64,000 nucleotides of DNA, taken from Melanopsichium pennsylvanicum. Its lineage: Eukaryota; Basidiomycota; Ustilaginomycetes; Ustilaginales. This document shows, piece after piece, positions 41,101 to 49,530 of this stretch. Within the stretch, counting starts at the first letter, position 1; each line of letters starts with the position of its first letter. A program made the translations under genes and the position numbers. The notes under the pieces are model-generated. The model was not told where the DNA came from. It worked only from the letters and a program-made list of their open reading frames with translations, and made no database searches. The stretch is from the NCBI GenBank assembly GCA_900208305.1, contig OAPG01000004.1, positions 124,001 through 188,000 of the forward strand, given 5' to 3'.

Positions 41101-41229
41101 GCGCTTGCTTTCAGGTATAAAGCGGCTGTTGGCAAGCTCTGTTTCTTCCTCGGAGGTGGGGAAAAGGTCTTTCCTTGTGAGCAAGGAGAAGGAGTTGCGC
41201 TTCTTGCTTGCTGCCACCATGCTCGTCAT
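38188..41229 (-). CDS. Lipase/LCAT-like alpha/beta hydrolase
   Basis: 1013 aa from ATG 41229; only a GTG lies upstream in frame. Residues 1-430 are disordered and Ser/Lys-rich, without a signal peptide. The hydrolase core begins about 445 (NVVIMGGYRGSVLRD) and continues with YTWGYDWRLSL and the nucleophile elbow VVAHSMGGLVALH, with Ser577 as the catalytic serine. ASTPFRGTPNILGPFRFGD follows, resembling lecithin:cholesterol acyltransferase and related fungal lipases. A disordered insertion (about 690-800) splits the core before WLYLDRTLAEVRRFW and VSGRTPCVRGALIGVDEA. A C-terminal GAGDGVITRRSATSLPG probably carries the acid of the triad, and a His follows in ESAHRHVTLLSD. Substrate unknown; the location is probably intracellular. 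Confidence 0.82.
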   Translation of the reverse strand: MTSMVAASKKRNSFSLLTRKDLFPTSEEETELANSRFIPESKRGWRYDTPCSQAAPATVDLSIASATGSNTAPKSSKSRSARLETTGSGTLQVEASHQINRPYISGVQAALSAPASPKSRVNALNSIAPDVASSESSSSSDEPGLSALDESISQSSSPGVTFATKIDGTEVDVKHHPDDLTFPEAYPWKPSQKNPKARFINPAHRNPTAKQAFYDTHFGSSSNYRGLLPASGSLLSSSLNKIDARRRSSEKSGKAADVEEEQQSAGLVSTMKKPFTTASKYLTKARRKSMAPGPQPSEAAANRNVSEKPPATIGPTHPKRPHPVPTYNGVGDNLAAQRSGFSYGMSLEDAAQVEAVVSRHASQEDLGTVVQQDLLHSPGHEVSSSSRWREAMQSVWGFLPSVDFFASPSAPTDHTRAVTSGNILEPEAIPSVIKDSGNPDYFKNLSGNVVIMGGYRGSVLRDAETNMMMWIPIKVGVGLRRPTLELGLSTAAEENSEDLVYSSDMCTHIGKLVDMGQRLEQKIAARRHARAYTWGYDWRLSLARSSKRLVDFLEKLYEASADEATGNKRGAKVVAHSMGGLVALHALATCTNPRIFEGLVFASTPFRGTPNILGPFRFGDAALLNDTICSPRATFSFRSSFYLLPTDKRCFEIPVGDPDQDEEDLTEQQKRERFRDVDFLDPDVWNELGLSPCLEVGRRQQLIAIARKTPSTSQRKQSAMESSNKAELEEEASQAVAKTYSTSASQDLDTVSPSAEESNNPNGLTMGLMEGLTDNKNPAVGQTDASPEEQAQLQPENRQGASRNNDDEAEFDKFDYPTQSWLYLDRTLAEVRRFWADIEQGFDRSKADAGLYPPIMLIVSGRTPCVRGALIGVDEAYSSAPETETARKGWKDDVRAGDYSRMTYGAGDGVITRRSATSLPGKWSTLLTTRAEAESLPEEMWGKGPPFPTKPKKLPGKGRLKLDKYKMRFDGRGIVESAHRHVTLLSDVDGIGKCLEAVRRANLKRGRVPLASH

Positions 41230-42470
41230 CTTGGACACAGCGCCAGAAGCGGTCTATCTCGAGTATAAGAGGGCCGGATGCTGACAATGGAAACGGTAGG
41301 AGAAGGAAAGATGGGGAACTTTTGAGCTTGGCAGATCACATTTTTTGTGAGCTCTAATTGTCCGGGCAACGTAATTGACACGCTTGCCCGGCTGAGGATG
41401 AATTCCGTGACCATGATCTGTTGGGGAGAACAGGGCGTAGCTAGTTGCAAGGGTTCCCGGTTGGAAGCATCCGTTCTGACGGTACAAATCATGTGGACCC
41501 TTGATGACGGACTTGGTTTGTGTAAAGCCAAAAGAATGCCGCGGAGACATTTTTAATTTAGTGAACACCTCCAATCTGTACAGTATGGCTGGGCGATTTC
41601 TAGTCGCGTATTGTCACATAATCACACCTTGCCCTCTCGTCAGTATCCTCCCACCCACTCTGAAAGGGTCAGTGTGTTCACAAGGCATGCTATTCGATCA
41701 TATAAAAGATGATTGCTTGATTGGGTAGGCTGTGTGTCTGTATGCATGCACCAAATTTGGGCCACACAACGGTTAAAGTCAGATGCTTCCACATGCACCC
41801 AAGGTGCCTCTTTTTTGGCGGAATCGCGAAGCCGCACGTCAGACCCGAAAAGGACGAAACTCGGGAAAATTAAAAAAAAAAAAAAAAAGTAAAAATGAAA
41901 AAAGGAGGGACGAAAATGGCCAGAAACGGTAAGATCGGCTGCTCGATTCGCCAGGTGGTCAAGATCGGCATGTAGTTTCGAGTGTGGGGCTATCATTGAA
42001 ACCCTTCAATGGTGACTGCCATCTGCAGATTCGCACTCTCTAAGACGTCAGCACAACAATTGCAGGTGTGTCCAAGATGAATATTGTACAAGGATTGTGT
42101 CTGTGACTCTGATTTACACGCGGGCAGCAGGGAAGAAAGAGGTGGCGGTTGGTGATGACAATCGGTCGAAGGGCAGGTGAGAGGCATGATACTACAGCAT
42201 GCAGACAAAAAAGGCGTCGATTCGAGAGGTGAGGCTAGTTGGAGAGCGCCGTAGTCGTCCAACCTAGGTTTGGTGACAGAGTCAGGTGCTCGACTAGCCC
42301 TTTCGCAATCGAAATGCCAAATCTTGGAGCATCGTGACAGACCCCTCCGTGGCATTGCAAAGAGGTCTAGCAGCCCGATGAGACGGGTTATCTTGATGCT
42401 TTAGCCCATGTGATTTGGGGGCTATGGAGGTGGTGGCCTTGACCAAAAGTCGATGTTTGGTCGCTTTTCC
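41230..42470. other. Intergenic region, lipase promoter / atg44 3' side
   Basis: 1.2 kb without a supported gene. It contains an A17 tract (41872-41888) and one TACAGTA at 41579-41585. Confidence 0.5.
41872..41888 (+). repeat. A17 tract
   Basis: Seventeen consecutive A in the spacer between the lipase-like gene and atg44. Confidence 0.8.
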
Positions 42471-42722
42471 TTAGTTGACGGGACGGCCAGCCAACTTATC
42501 AGCAAAGTCGCTCTGGAACAAGCTTGAAGCGCGTGCTGCGGCCACACTGCTGTCAAAAACGAATTCTCCAAAGCCAAGATACTTTTCCAGCAGACCTTTG
42601 GTTGTGGGCTCGGTTATGCGGTCGATATCCGGGCGAAGACCGGTTTGACGCTTGATGCCTGCGAGAACTGTGGAGACGAGTAAGGCGTCACCTGCATAGT
42701 GTAGCAATCGACCAAGGACCAT
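42471..42722 (-). CDS. atg44: Mitofissin ATG44 (DUF1748 family)
   Basis: Small intermembrane-space protein of the DUF1748 family, to which yeast Atg44/mitofissin belongs; that protein thins and severs mitochondrial membranes during mitophagy. 83 aa from ATG 42722, single exon. The whole length matches the family: LGRLLHYAGDALLVSTVLAG (amphipathic first helix), KRQTGL, and YLGFGEFVFDSSVAAARASS near the C-terminus. The typical length is 70-85 aa. Function comes from family membership, not from this sequence. Divergent from the nucleoporin gene, 570 bp between starts. Confidence 0.9.
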   Translation of the reverse strand: MVLGRLLHYAGDALLVSTVLAGIKRQTGLRPDIDRITEPTTKGLLEKYLGFGEFVFDSSVAAARASSLFQSDFADKLAGRPVN

Positions 42723-43292
42723 CTTGAGTTTCTTAGTAGGAAAAGTGTGTGTTGAAGCAGGAGCGACAGTTGGTTGGCAGAGGCTGGGTTTGAGGGGTTG
42801 GTAAGGGCGTCAAATGCATGTATGGAGAGTTACTGTTTTTGGGACAGGGTATGGCGCGCACTGTGTGCTGAGAAGTGACAGCAACAGCAACAGCAGTGGC
42901 CCGTGTGTACAGAGTACAGCTGCAAACTTTTTTTTTTCTTTCTTGTTTTTCACAACCTATGCTTATAGTGCAACATTCAAGTCTAACAATGTTCGGAAAT
43001 TTTGCACGTCAAAGCATCGATCTCAGATCAACTCGAAGCAAAGCTCGTTGCATCACCACCAAAAATTCTGGTGTATTTGTCTACAGCAGTCGCGAACAAC
43101 AAAGGTGTTGGTTGGGCTTCACTTTCCCTTCTTATCGTCATCCTCATCGTGACCCTCAACACCAGCTCTCCCTTCTGTTGCGCCTCTTAAGGTGACATCC
43201 CTACAAGTTCACGGACCAAGCTCGGAAGGTCACTAGTCACACATACGTTTACCCATACATAGAGTCGTACAGACGCTCTCTACCCGTTACCC
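42723..43292. promoter_or_regulatory. Divergent region between atg44 and nup54
   Basis: 570 bp containing both promoters. A T9 tract lies at about 42929-42937. No gene seen. Confidence 0.5.
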
Positions 43293-44831
43293 ATGGCATT
43301 CTCATTCGGCACTCCAGCAGGAGCCGCACCTACCCAATTCGCCGCTGGAACAAGTGGTACATCCGGTTTCTCCTTCGGTCAAACGCCAGCACAACAGAAT
43401 AAGCCTGCCACAGGAGGCTTTTCATTCGGCACACCAGCAGCATCACAACCAACATCGCAACCTGCCGCTCCAGCATCCACTGGTGGAGGTTTATTTGGCG
43501 GCTTTGGATCCTCACAGCCCGCAGCAGGATCGACGGCACCTGCCACACAGGCACCTGTGGCATCTACTGGAGGACTCTTCTCATTCGGTGCGAAACCCGC
43601 TACTACTGCTCAGCCTCAAACCACAGGTTCTTCATCCACTTTCGGCAGCTCCACCACCGTAGGCGGCTTGTTCGGAAATACAGCTACAATCACGCAACCC
43701 TTCGCCTCAACAGGAAGCGGCCTCTCTTTTGGCGCTCCATTAAACACTCAACAGCAACAACAACCGCAACAGCAGACACAACAACAACAGCAACAACCAC
43801 AACAACACCCAACCACATCCCTCTTTGGCGCCCCCACCTCCTCCTTTGCTGCCAACATCAGCGCACAGCAACCCGTCGCGCAAGCCCAATACTCCAACCA
43901 GCCCCTCCAGCAGATCCTCTCTGCGCAGCCAGATAAGAAACTTGGTGTCTCCCTCAACGCCAACTTGGAACAGATTCGCGCAGCGTGGGACACATCCAAC
44001 GCAGCTGGTTGCCGCTTTGCCTACTATTTCTATAACAACGCTGGCAACGCTCAAACTCTGAAACTGATCCAAGGGAGAAGATCTGATGCAGTTGGACCTA
44101 TGCACGATCAGCTGTGGACTGCCGCAGTACGCGAGAATCCGGATCCCAACCGTCTGTATCCCGTCTTGGCACTGGGTTTCAACGATCTCAAGAAACGCAT
44201 CGAGTCGCAGTCACGCGAGTCACAAAGGCAAAGAGCTTTGTTGTCGAATTTGGCAGCTCGATTGTCGGTATTGGAACAAAAGCATTCGTTGAGCAATTCA
44301 GTTCGTGCTCAAGCGGCTCAGAACCTTCAAGCGCAACTGCATCATAAGTTGATTGGACTCGTAGCCAAGACTCAACTCCTCATCCCTGCTTTGCGTGGCA
44401 AATCCATCGGTCCAGAGGAAGAGAGGCTAATCGCCATTCTCGAGGCATGTGAAGCAGAGATCACAGGATCTACAAACGCTCTTACTTCTCGCTCTGCTTC
44501 TGTCGCTCCAGGTGCGGGTGTAGCTAACGGCAATGCTACCAATAGTGTACATCCAGCCAACCACGCAAGACTCAGGGCGAGGATCAACGAGCTCTGGGCT
44601 CAACTTGGCGTTGTACGCGCAAAGAGGGAGATGCTCGCAAGGGAAGGCAGGAGCGCAACCACCGAATGGGCCGTCGTAGATCAGAGCGGATTGGAAAACG
44701 TCACCAGGATCTTGGGTCAGCAGCAGCAGGGTCTCAATCATCTCTGTACCACTCTCGAACAGGATTCGAAGACCATGGAGACCATTACAAAAGGTTTGAC
44801 GGGCGTCAAGCTGGTTGGTGTTTCGAGATGA
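43293..44831 (+). CDS. NUP54: FG nucleoporin NUP54/NUP57
   Basis: Central-channel nucleoporin of the Nsp1-Nup57-Nup49 (Nup62-54-58) complex. 512 aa from ATG 43293. Residues 1-150 are FG-rich, with FSFG, GLFG, SFGA and SLFG units in Ser/Thr/Ala/Gln spacers; a Gln-rich run at about 152-172 separates them from the folded part. The conserved alpha-helical domain starts at about 220 (LNANLEQIRAAWDTSNAAGC, then FAYYFYNNAG). It continues with LYPVLALGFNDLKKRIESQ and a coiled coil containing LSVLEQKHSLSNSV, LIGLVAKTQLL and EERLIAILEACEAEI, as in Nup54/Nup57. Convergent with the lactonase gene, 169 bp apart. Confidence 0.93.
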   Translation: MAFSFGTPAGAAPTQFAAGTSGTSGFSFGQTPAQQNKPATGGFSFGTPAASQPTSQPAAPASTGGGLFGGFGSSQPAAGSTAPATQAPVASTGGLFSFGAKPATTAQPQTTGSSSTFGSSTTVGGLFGNTATITQPFASTGSGLSFGAPLNTQQQQQPQQQTQQQQQQPQQHPTTSLFGAPTSSFAANISAQQPVAQAQYSNQPLQQILSAQPDKKLGVSLNANLEQIRAAWDTSNAAGCRFAYYFYNNAGNAQTLKLIQGRRSDAVGPMHDQLWTAAVRENPDPNRLYPVLALGFNDLKKRIESQSRESQRQRALLSNLAARLSVLEQKHSLSNSVRAQAAQNLQAQLHHKLIGLVAKTQLLIPALRGKSIGPEEERLIAILEACEAEITGSTNALTSRSASVAPGAGVANGNATNSVHPANHARLRARINELWAQLGVVRAKREMLAREGRSATTEWAVVDQSGLENVTRILGQQQQGLNHLCTTLEQDSKTMETITKGLTGVKLVGVSR

Positions 44832-45000
44832 GCGCCATGCTCCTCATGCACTCGTCTGCGATCGTATTCCATGTGATATTGCATGATATTGCATTGGGGT
44901 ACACAAAGCATTGTAGCTTAACCAATACATCATGCCCTGCAGTAACATGCGTGTGGTGTTTTTTGCGTGTGTATCTATAAATATCCAGCGTGCCTTTCCT

Positions 45001-46278
45001 CTAGAAAGGTGAGAAACCGGTAAAAGCAACCTGTCCAACATCTGGCCTCGTGTCCCTCTTCGCCAACTTGCCCGTCGTTGCATCCCTTTCATACACGACA
45101 ATGTTCTGATCCGTCTGATGACCCACCACGAGCCATTTTGCCTGGTCATCCCTACGCGTATCGCTGCTCAAGCTGAAATGTCTTGGCATCCTTCCACCGC
45201 TCTTGACCCATTCCTGGAAACTCAACTCTCCCGTTTGCTGGTCACGTTTGAAAATGCTAATGTGATCCTCAACCTCATCTCCTCGATTAGAAACGTAGAC
45301 AAAATCGCCAGCTGGAACCACAGCGATCTCCGCTGTAGTTCTGTTGGTTGGCAAGATGCCTTCTCCACTAAGCGGTACACCAGGTGGACTTGCGAGGATT
45401 GGGTCCCCGATCAACTTCAATTCTCCGGTGTCTTCATTTACCTTGAAACTGGATACCGTGTTATCCAGCTCAGAAGCGAGGTATGCAGAGACTTGACCTT
45501 TGCAATCCTTGTGGAAGGTGATGTGTCGGGGACCGGAACCGACCTTGACATCAGTGCTCGCAGTGAACTTGACCTCTCCATTCGGGTGGATGCGGAGATG
45601 GTGGATTTGATCGGCACCCAAATCGCAAACATAGACCCATCTGCCCGAGGGAGAGATGGAGACTTGGTGTGCATAACTGTGGTCTTGTCGATCTGCCACT
45701 GGTCCAATCTTGGGCTGATTTGATGGTCGTGTAAATTGGAACACCTCCTTTGGCTCCTCGGCCAATGTTCCGTCCGGAGGGTTGATAGGGATGACAGAAG
45801 CTGTGCCAGAATTGTAATTGGCTACGAACAAGAGGTTTTTGCTAGGGCCATGACCGACGAGGCACGAAACAGGTCCATCGCCACCAGCAGATGTTCCATT
45901 TGAGCGTTGCGTTGGGGAACCGCTTTGAACGATGGCGCCAGTGCTGGGATCATAAGTGTGGGAAAAGACGCGGCCGGGAGAAGCTTCGTCGACCGAATAA
46001 AAGTCGGTGACGGCGTACAAAGTGTCTGTTTTGCGTGAGCTGCTCGAAAATGCAATCCAACTAGGGCTGGTGCCAGAGGCATTCGGTTGCACTCCGGGAG
46101 AAATGGGTTTGATGGCAGGATCGGTAGGGTTAAGGGAGTAGGGAATGATCGTGCCGTTGTATCCCGCGGCAAACAGTGTCATGTTGTGCGACTGTGGTCT
46201 TTGGGATGCTGAGAAAGCTACCGAGCAAGCACTAAACAGCAGAACAACCAGGGAAAGAGGACAAGTCCTGATCAGCAT
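45001..46278 (-). CDS. Secreted lactonase-like beta-propeller protein
   Basis: 425 aa from ATG 46278. Residues 1-24 are a classic signal peptide (CPLSLVVLLFSACSVAFSA) with a likely cut after FSA. The rest matches the seven-bladed lactonase family (6-phosphogluconolactonase/muconate cyclase-like): blade repeats such as NLLFVANYNSGTASVIPI, HQVSISPSGRWVYVCDLGAD, GSGPRHITFHKD, VSAYLASELDNTVSSFKV and GDFVYVSNRGDE, ending in a conserved-looking GGRMPRHFSLSSD. NxS/T sites occur near the N-terminus (NMT, NGT). There is no transmembrane segment or GPI signal, so it is probably extracellular, where the cytosolic pentose-phosphate role is unlikely. The true substrate is unknown. Confidence 0.85.
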   Translation of the reverse strand: MLIRTCPLSLVVLLFSACSVAFSASQRPQSHNMTLFAAGYNGTIIPYSLNPTDPAIKPISPGVQPNASGTSPSWIAFSSSSRKTDTLYAVTDFYSVDEASPGRVFSHTYDPSTGAIVQSGSPTQRSNGTSAGGDGPVSCLVGHGPSKNLLFVANYNSGTASVIPINPPDGTLAEEPKEVFQFTRPSNQPKIGPVADRQDHSYAHQVSISPSGRWVYVCDLGADQIHHLRIHPNGEVKFTASTDVKVGSGPRHITFHKDCKGQVSAYLASELDNTVSSFKVNEDTGELKLIGDPILASPPGVPLSGEGILPTNRTTAEIAVVPAGDFVYVSNRGDEVEDHISIFKRDQQTGELSFQEWVKSGGRMPRHFSLSSDTRRDDQAKWLVVGHQTDQNIVVYERDATTGKLAKRDTRPDVGQVAFTGFSPF

Positions 46279-47134
46279 CTTGGGATGTACTCTCTGTCGT
46301 TGTCGAGTAATTCCTGATTAGGAGGAGAAAGTCCGAACAGAGAAGGAAACAACTTACATACTACTGTATATCTGTGGATCGAGGAGTTTTCTTCGAGCAA
46401 AGTTCAAGAAAGCGATTTTGACCCAGCAAGCGAATAAGAGCCCGCGAGGATTGTGCTGTACTGCTGTCAAAACGGGAGAGTGATGATCGTCAGGCTGGAG
46501 ACAAAAGTTCGGTTAGGATAGCCACATGCACTCTTTGCGTGTCAATCACAGAAGACATCAACATAGACGCGCACAAAAAAAGTCGCCGGTCTGAGCGAGG
46601 TGCGAAGAAGCTCAACACGCGGCTGCCCAATAATAATCATGGCTGGTATTTCGCCATTTCGCCATTTCTCTTGAGAACATCAACACTTTTCCTCGCCCCT
46701 CTGTACCTTTCCCTGGACTTGATCTCTGTAATCTAGGCTGTTACTCACATCGGAAGCAGCCAACTCTTCCTAGTCGGAAACCACGGCATCGTGTGTTTGT
46801 GCTCCATCGGAAGATCCAAAGCCGACCACCGTGGTCTTGGGTGAGAATTGAAGATCCTAAGCGAATCTTCTGCGCGCCCACGTCGATGGATTTCGGTGGG
46901 TGGTACGTACGGGATGCATGCTTAATAAAATCACCGGCAAAAATTCACCGGAGCTTCTTTGCTCCTCCTTTTGTGACCACACAGTCGACATCACGACAAG
47001 CGCTCGTTCACTCATTACAGCTTCGTGTATGGTTTGCGTGGCTTGGTGTGCTCTACGTTGCGTCCAGATGCGATATCGAGTACAAAAATCATGGTTCTTC
47101 GCAATCTTACAGTTCAGTAGTCAAGCTTGCTCCG
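46279..47134. other. Intergenic region
   Basis: Promoter of the lactonase-like gene and 3' side of the mitochondrial protein gene. It has TACTGTA at 46362-46368 and a short direct TTTCGCCA repeat near 46650. No gene seen. Confidence 0.45.
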
Positions 47135-49189
47135 TCATTGACTTCTCCCAGCCTCCTCCAAAACCTTCAACCACCTTGGTTTCAACGCCTCCCTCTGTTG
47201 TCGAATATTAATGTCATGGGCAGCGAAAGTCTCGTAAGCCTCATCACCGCTGACCTTTGTGCCGTCTTCACGTTTCGCCTTGATATGCGATCGATCTACA
47301 TCATGCCCTCCCTCCACGATGGCAGCCATCCTCTTTCTGCTGTTCAGCACGTCCGGAATCGCTTCTGTCAAGTACCTCCTGTTGGCGTACACGTTATGCG
47401 AAAGTCGCTGTACGTGGGGTGAAGTCCAGTGGATATATTTTCCCAACCCAGCCTTGCGGTCAGGATGATCTATTTCTGCCTGTCGATCAGCTTTCGCATC
47501 GAGCCAAGCGAAGGGGCGTGGTTCGGTCGGGTGCTTGCGCGCCAAGCTGGTAGCATTCTGAAGACGCTTTATCTCCTCTGGCATGAGGAACTCTTTAGTC
47601 GGATCAGTGGAAGAAGTACGAGTTTCAAACGCTTCCCGCTCGTCCCTCTCCCAGTGAATCCAGTCGGCCTTTTGCAGTAGCTCCAAGCTCTTTTGTTCGA
47701 CGGCAGCTTTGATGGGAAGTTCCGAGCTGAGCTTCTCCATTATTCTGGATTTCAGATCGGCTTGGAAGGATTTCTGATGTTCCGCATCTTCCTTGTCCCA
47801 TTCTTGTTCCCATTCTTTCAGGGTCTTGCGCTTCTTTGGCTTGCTGTCACCGTCTTGATCTTCTTGCTCTTCTTTAGCCAGCTTCTTGCGCCGTCTCAGT
47901 CGCTCTTCCTGACGTTCCTTCTCAAACCTTTCGTTGAGACTGGTCTTGGTAGGCGTTCGTGGGTAGAGATCGAGACGGTCGATCTTGAGCGGGTCTGTCT
48001 TCGTAAAAGACCACTGCCAATCTTGATCCTTCTCCTTTAAACAGAATTGCAGCCCACTGGGATCCCAAGCTCCCAACACTACCGTGACAAAGTACGACTG
48101 TTCATCTTCTGGATCCACATAGCTGAACTCAGCCATGTGCAGCGGCATCAGCACAGGGTAGACTGCAAACATGTCCAGCTTGAGTGTATCTACCTCGAAA
48201 CGGACAGACGGCGAGGTGAGCTGTTCTCCGTCTTCGTTGACAAGTTGGATTGTGAGGCCCAAGCCATGTGTGTCGCTGCCTGGCAGCTTGAAACCAGCAG
48301 AGAGATCAGGAGCAAAGGTGGCGTCCTTCAACTCGAGCTTCTCACGCAGCATGTCCGGGAGAAAAAGTGGCGAAATAGAGAAAGGGACAGGGTCGGGGAT
48401 GCCGCCTTTGATGTGAAGGTTTGAATCCGCCTTTTGCTTCAAATGCGACTCGTAGGACTCGTAGTCAACCATACCCAGATTGTCCCACGCCTCTTTTGGT
48501 GTGTGCGACCCTAAAGAGGGATCTTTTTGCAGGTCCTGTGTTGCTTTCATATCGAAAGGAGGCGGAGGAAACATAGGCATGGAATCCATGGGTTTCCAAG
48601 TGTGTCCCGGGAATCTGGAGGATGTCAGGATGAAGTTGGCTTCCGCTCTACCGTCGTTGCCCCTGCATTTGATCTCGAACGAGGCATCGACCATCCATAT
48701 GGGCAGGTAGAGCGCGGTCATGCGTTGCAGTTTGACAATCTCTTCATTGTCGTTGAATTCGCTGCCAAAACCAATGAAAGAGAGCAGCTGGTGCTTGAGC
48801 AATTGCCATTGGCTCATGACACGCGGCAAAATCTCTGTTGTTGCCAGTGTCGTGAGGTAATTCTTGGCGGCTTTGGTGGATATTCTAAAGGGAATCACCT
48901 CCACTTTGGCCTGGTGGTGTCTTGGGATGCCGGAGGTGCTGTGCTTTGATCTCGGGGGTGGGGGCGGGGTGATTCTTACTGCAGGGGTTGATGCGTTGGA
49001 TTTGTTGGAAGAGGATCCTGTCCCAGGGCGCATAGACGATTCGAAAGTACTTGAGAGTGATCCTTGACGCAGCGAAGTAGCCGACGCCTGCAGCGATCGA
49101 TAGTGTCGGCCTGCAAGAACGCTTCGATAAGCTCTTGGGAGAGCATGCAGCTCTGATGAGCTCGCTCGCAGAAGCTGAGCTGCACTCAT
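47135..49189 (-). CDS. Hypothetical mitochondrial protein
   Basis: 684 aa from ATG 49189. The first 45 residues lack acids except Glu13 and are rich in Arg/Ser/Ala/Leu (LRASSSELHALPRAYRSVLAG), a likely mitochondrial presequence. After a Pro-rich linker, a folded region (about 95-400) includes VEVIPFRISTKAAKNYLTTL, MTALYLPIWMVDASFEIKC and a block with VYPVLMPLHMAEFSYVDPED and VVLGAWDP. Residues about 415-520 are a charged coiled coil with basic KKRKTLKEW. A C-terminal block, IHWTSPHVQRLSHNVYANRR, looks conserved. I do not recognise a named family. It shares a 341-bp divergent promoter with HEM13, a heme enzyme also predicted to be mitochondrial. Confidence 0.75.
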   Translation of the reverse strand: MSAAQLLRASSSELHALPRAYRSVLAGRHYRSLQASATSLRQGSLSSTFESSMRPGTGSSSNKSNASTPAVRITPPPPPRSKHSTSGIPRHHQAKVEVIPFRISTKAAKNYLTTLATTEILPRVMSQWQLLKHQLLSFIGFGSEFNDNEEIVKLQRMTALYLPIWMVDASFEIKCRGNDGRAEANFILTSSRFPGHTWKPMDSMPMFPPPPFDMKATQDLQKDPSLGSHTPKEAWDNLGMVDYESYESHLKQKADSNLHIKGGIPDPVPFSISPLFLPDMLREKLELKDATFAPDLSAGFKLPGSDTHGLGLTIQLVNEDGEQLTSPSVRFEVDTLKLDMFAVYPVLMPLHMAEFSYVDPEDEQSYFVTVVLGAWDPSGLQFCLKEKDQDWQWSFTKTDPLKIDRLDLYPRTPTKTSLNERFEKERQEERLRRRKKLAKEEQEDQDGDSKPKKRKTLKEWEQEWDKEDAEHQKSFQADLKSRIMEKLSSELPIKAAVEQKSLELLQKADWIHWERDEREAFETRTSSTDPTKEFLMPEEIKRLQNATSLARKHPTEPRPFAWLDAKADRQAEIDHPDRKAGLGKYIHWTSPHVQRLSHNVYANRRYLTEAIPDVLNSRKRMAAIVEGGHDVDRSHIKAKREDGTKVSGDEAYETFAAHDINIRQQREALKPRWLKVLEEAGRSQ

Positions 49190-49530
49190 TGCTGTTGCAG
49201 GCTTACTGCCCTTGCGCCGTGTGTTACGCCAATTTGTTCAAATGGAGCAGTACGACGTCGAGATTCGATTCCAAGAGGGACTGATAGAGAGATGAGATCG
49301 TGTAAAGGGTGGTATTGGGGACGCTGGGATCAGGCTGGAAGGAATACGGTTCAAATCAGAGAAATTCGACTAAGCCCGGCAGAAGAAGAGCGCCTCACTC
49401 AATTCTCAATCGTAAACTTTATTTGATTCTTACCCACACCTCCCTTTGTTCCCCTCGCCTCTATCACGATCCTCGTACCCGCCAACTCACGAGAGTCTTG
49501 AAGGCCCTTGCTGCGCCATCTTTCACCACA
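49190..49530. promoter_or_regulatory. Divergent promoter of HEM13 and mitochondrial protein gene
   Basis: 341 bp between two opposed start codons. It holds an exact TCCCTTTGT at 49441-49449, the reverse complement of the Prf1 pheromone response element, about 90 bp before the HEM13 ATG. About half a match is expected by chance in the window. Confidence 0.55.
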
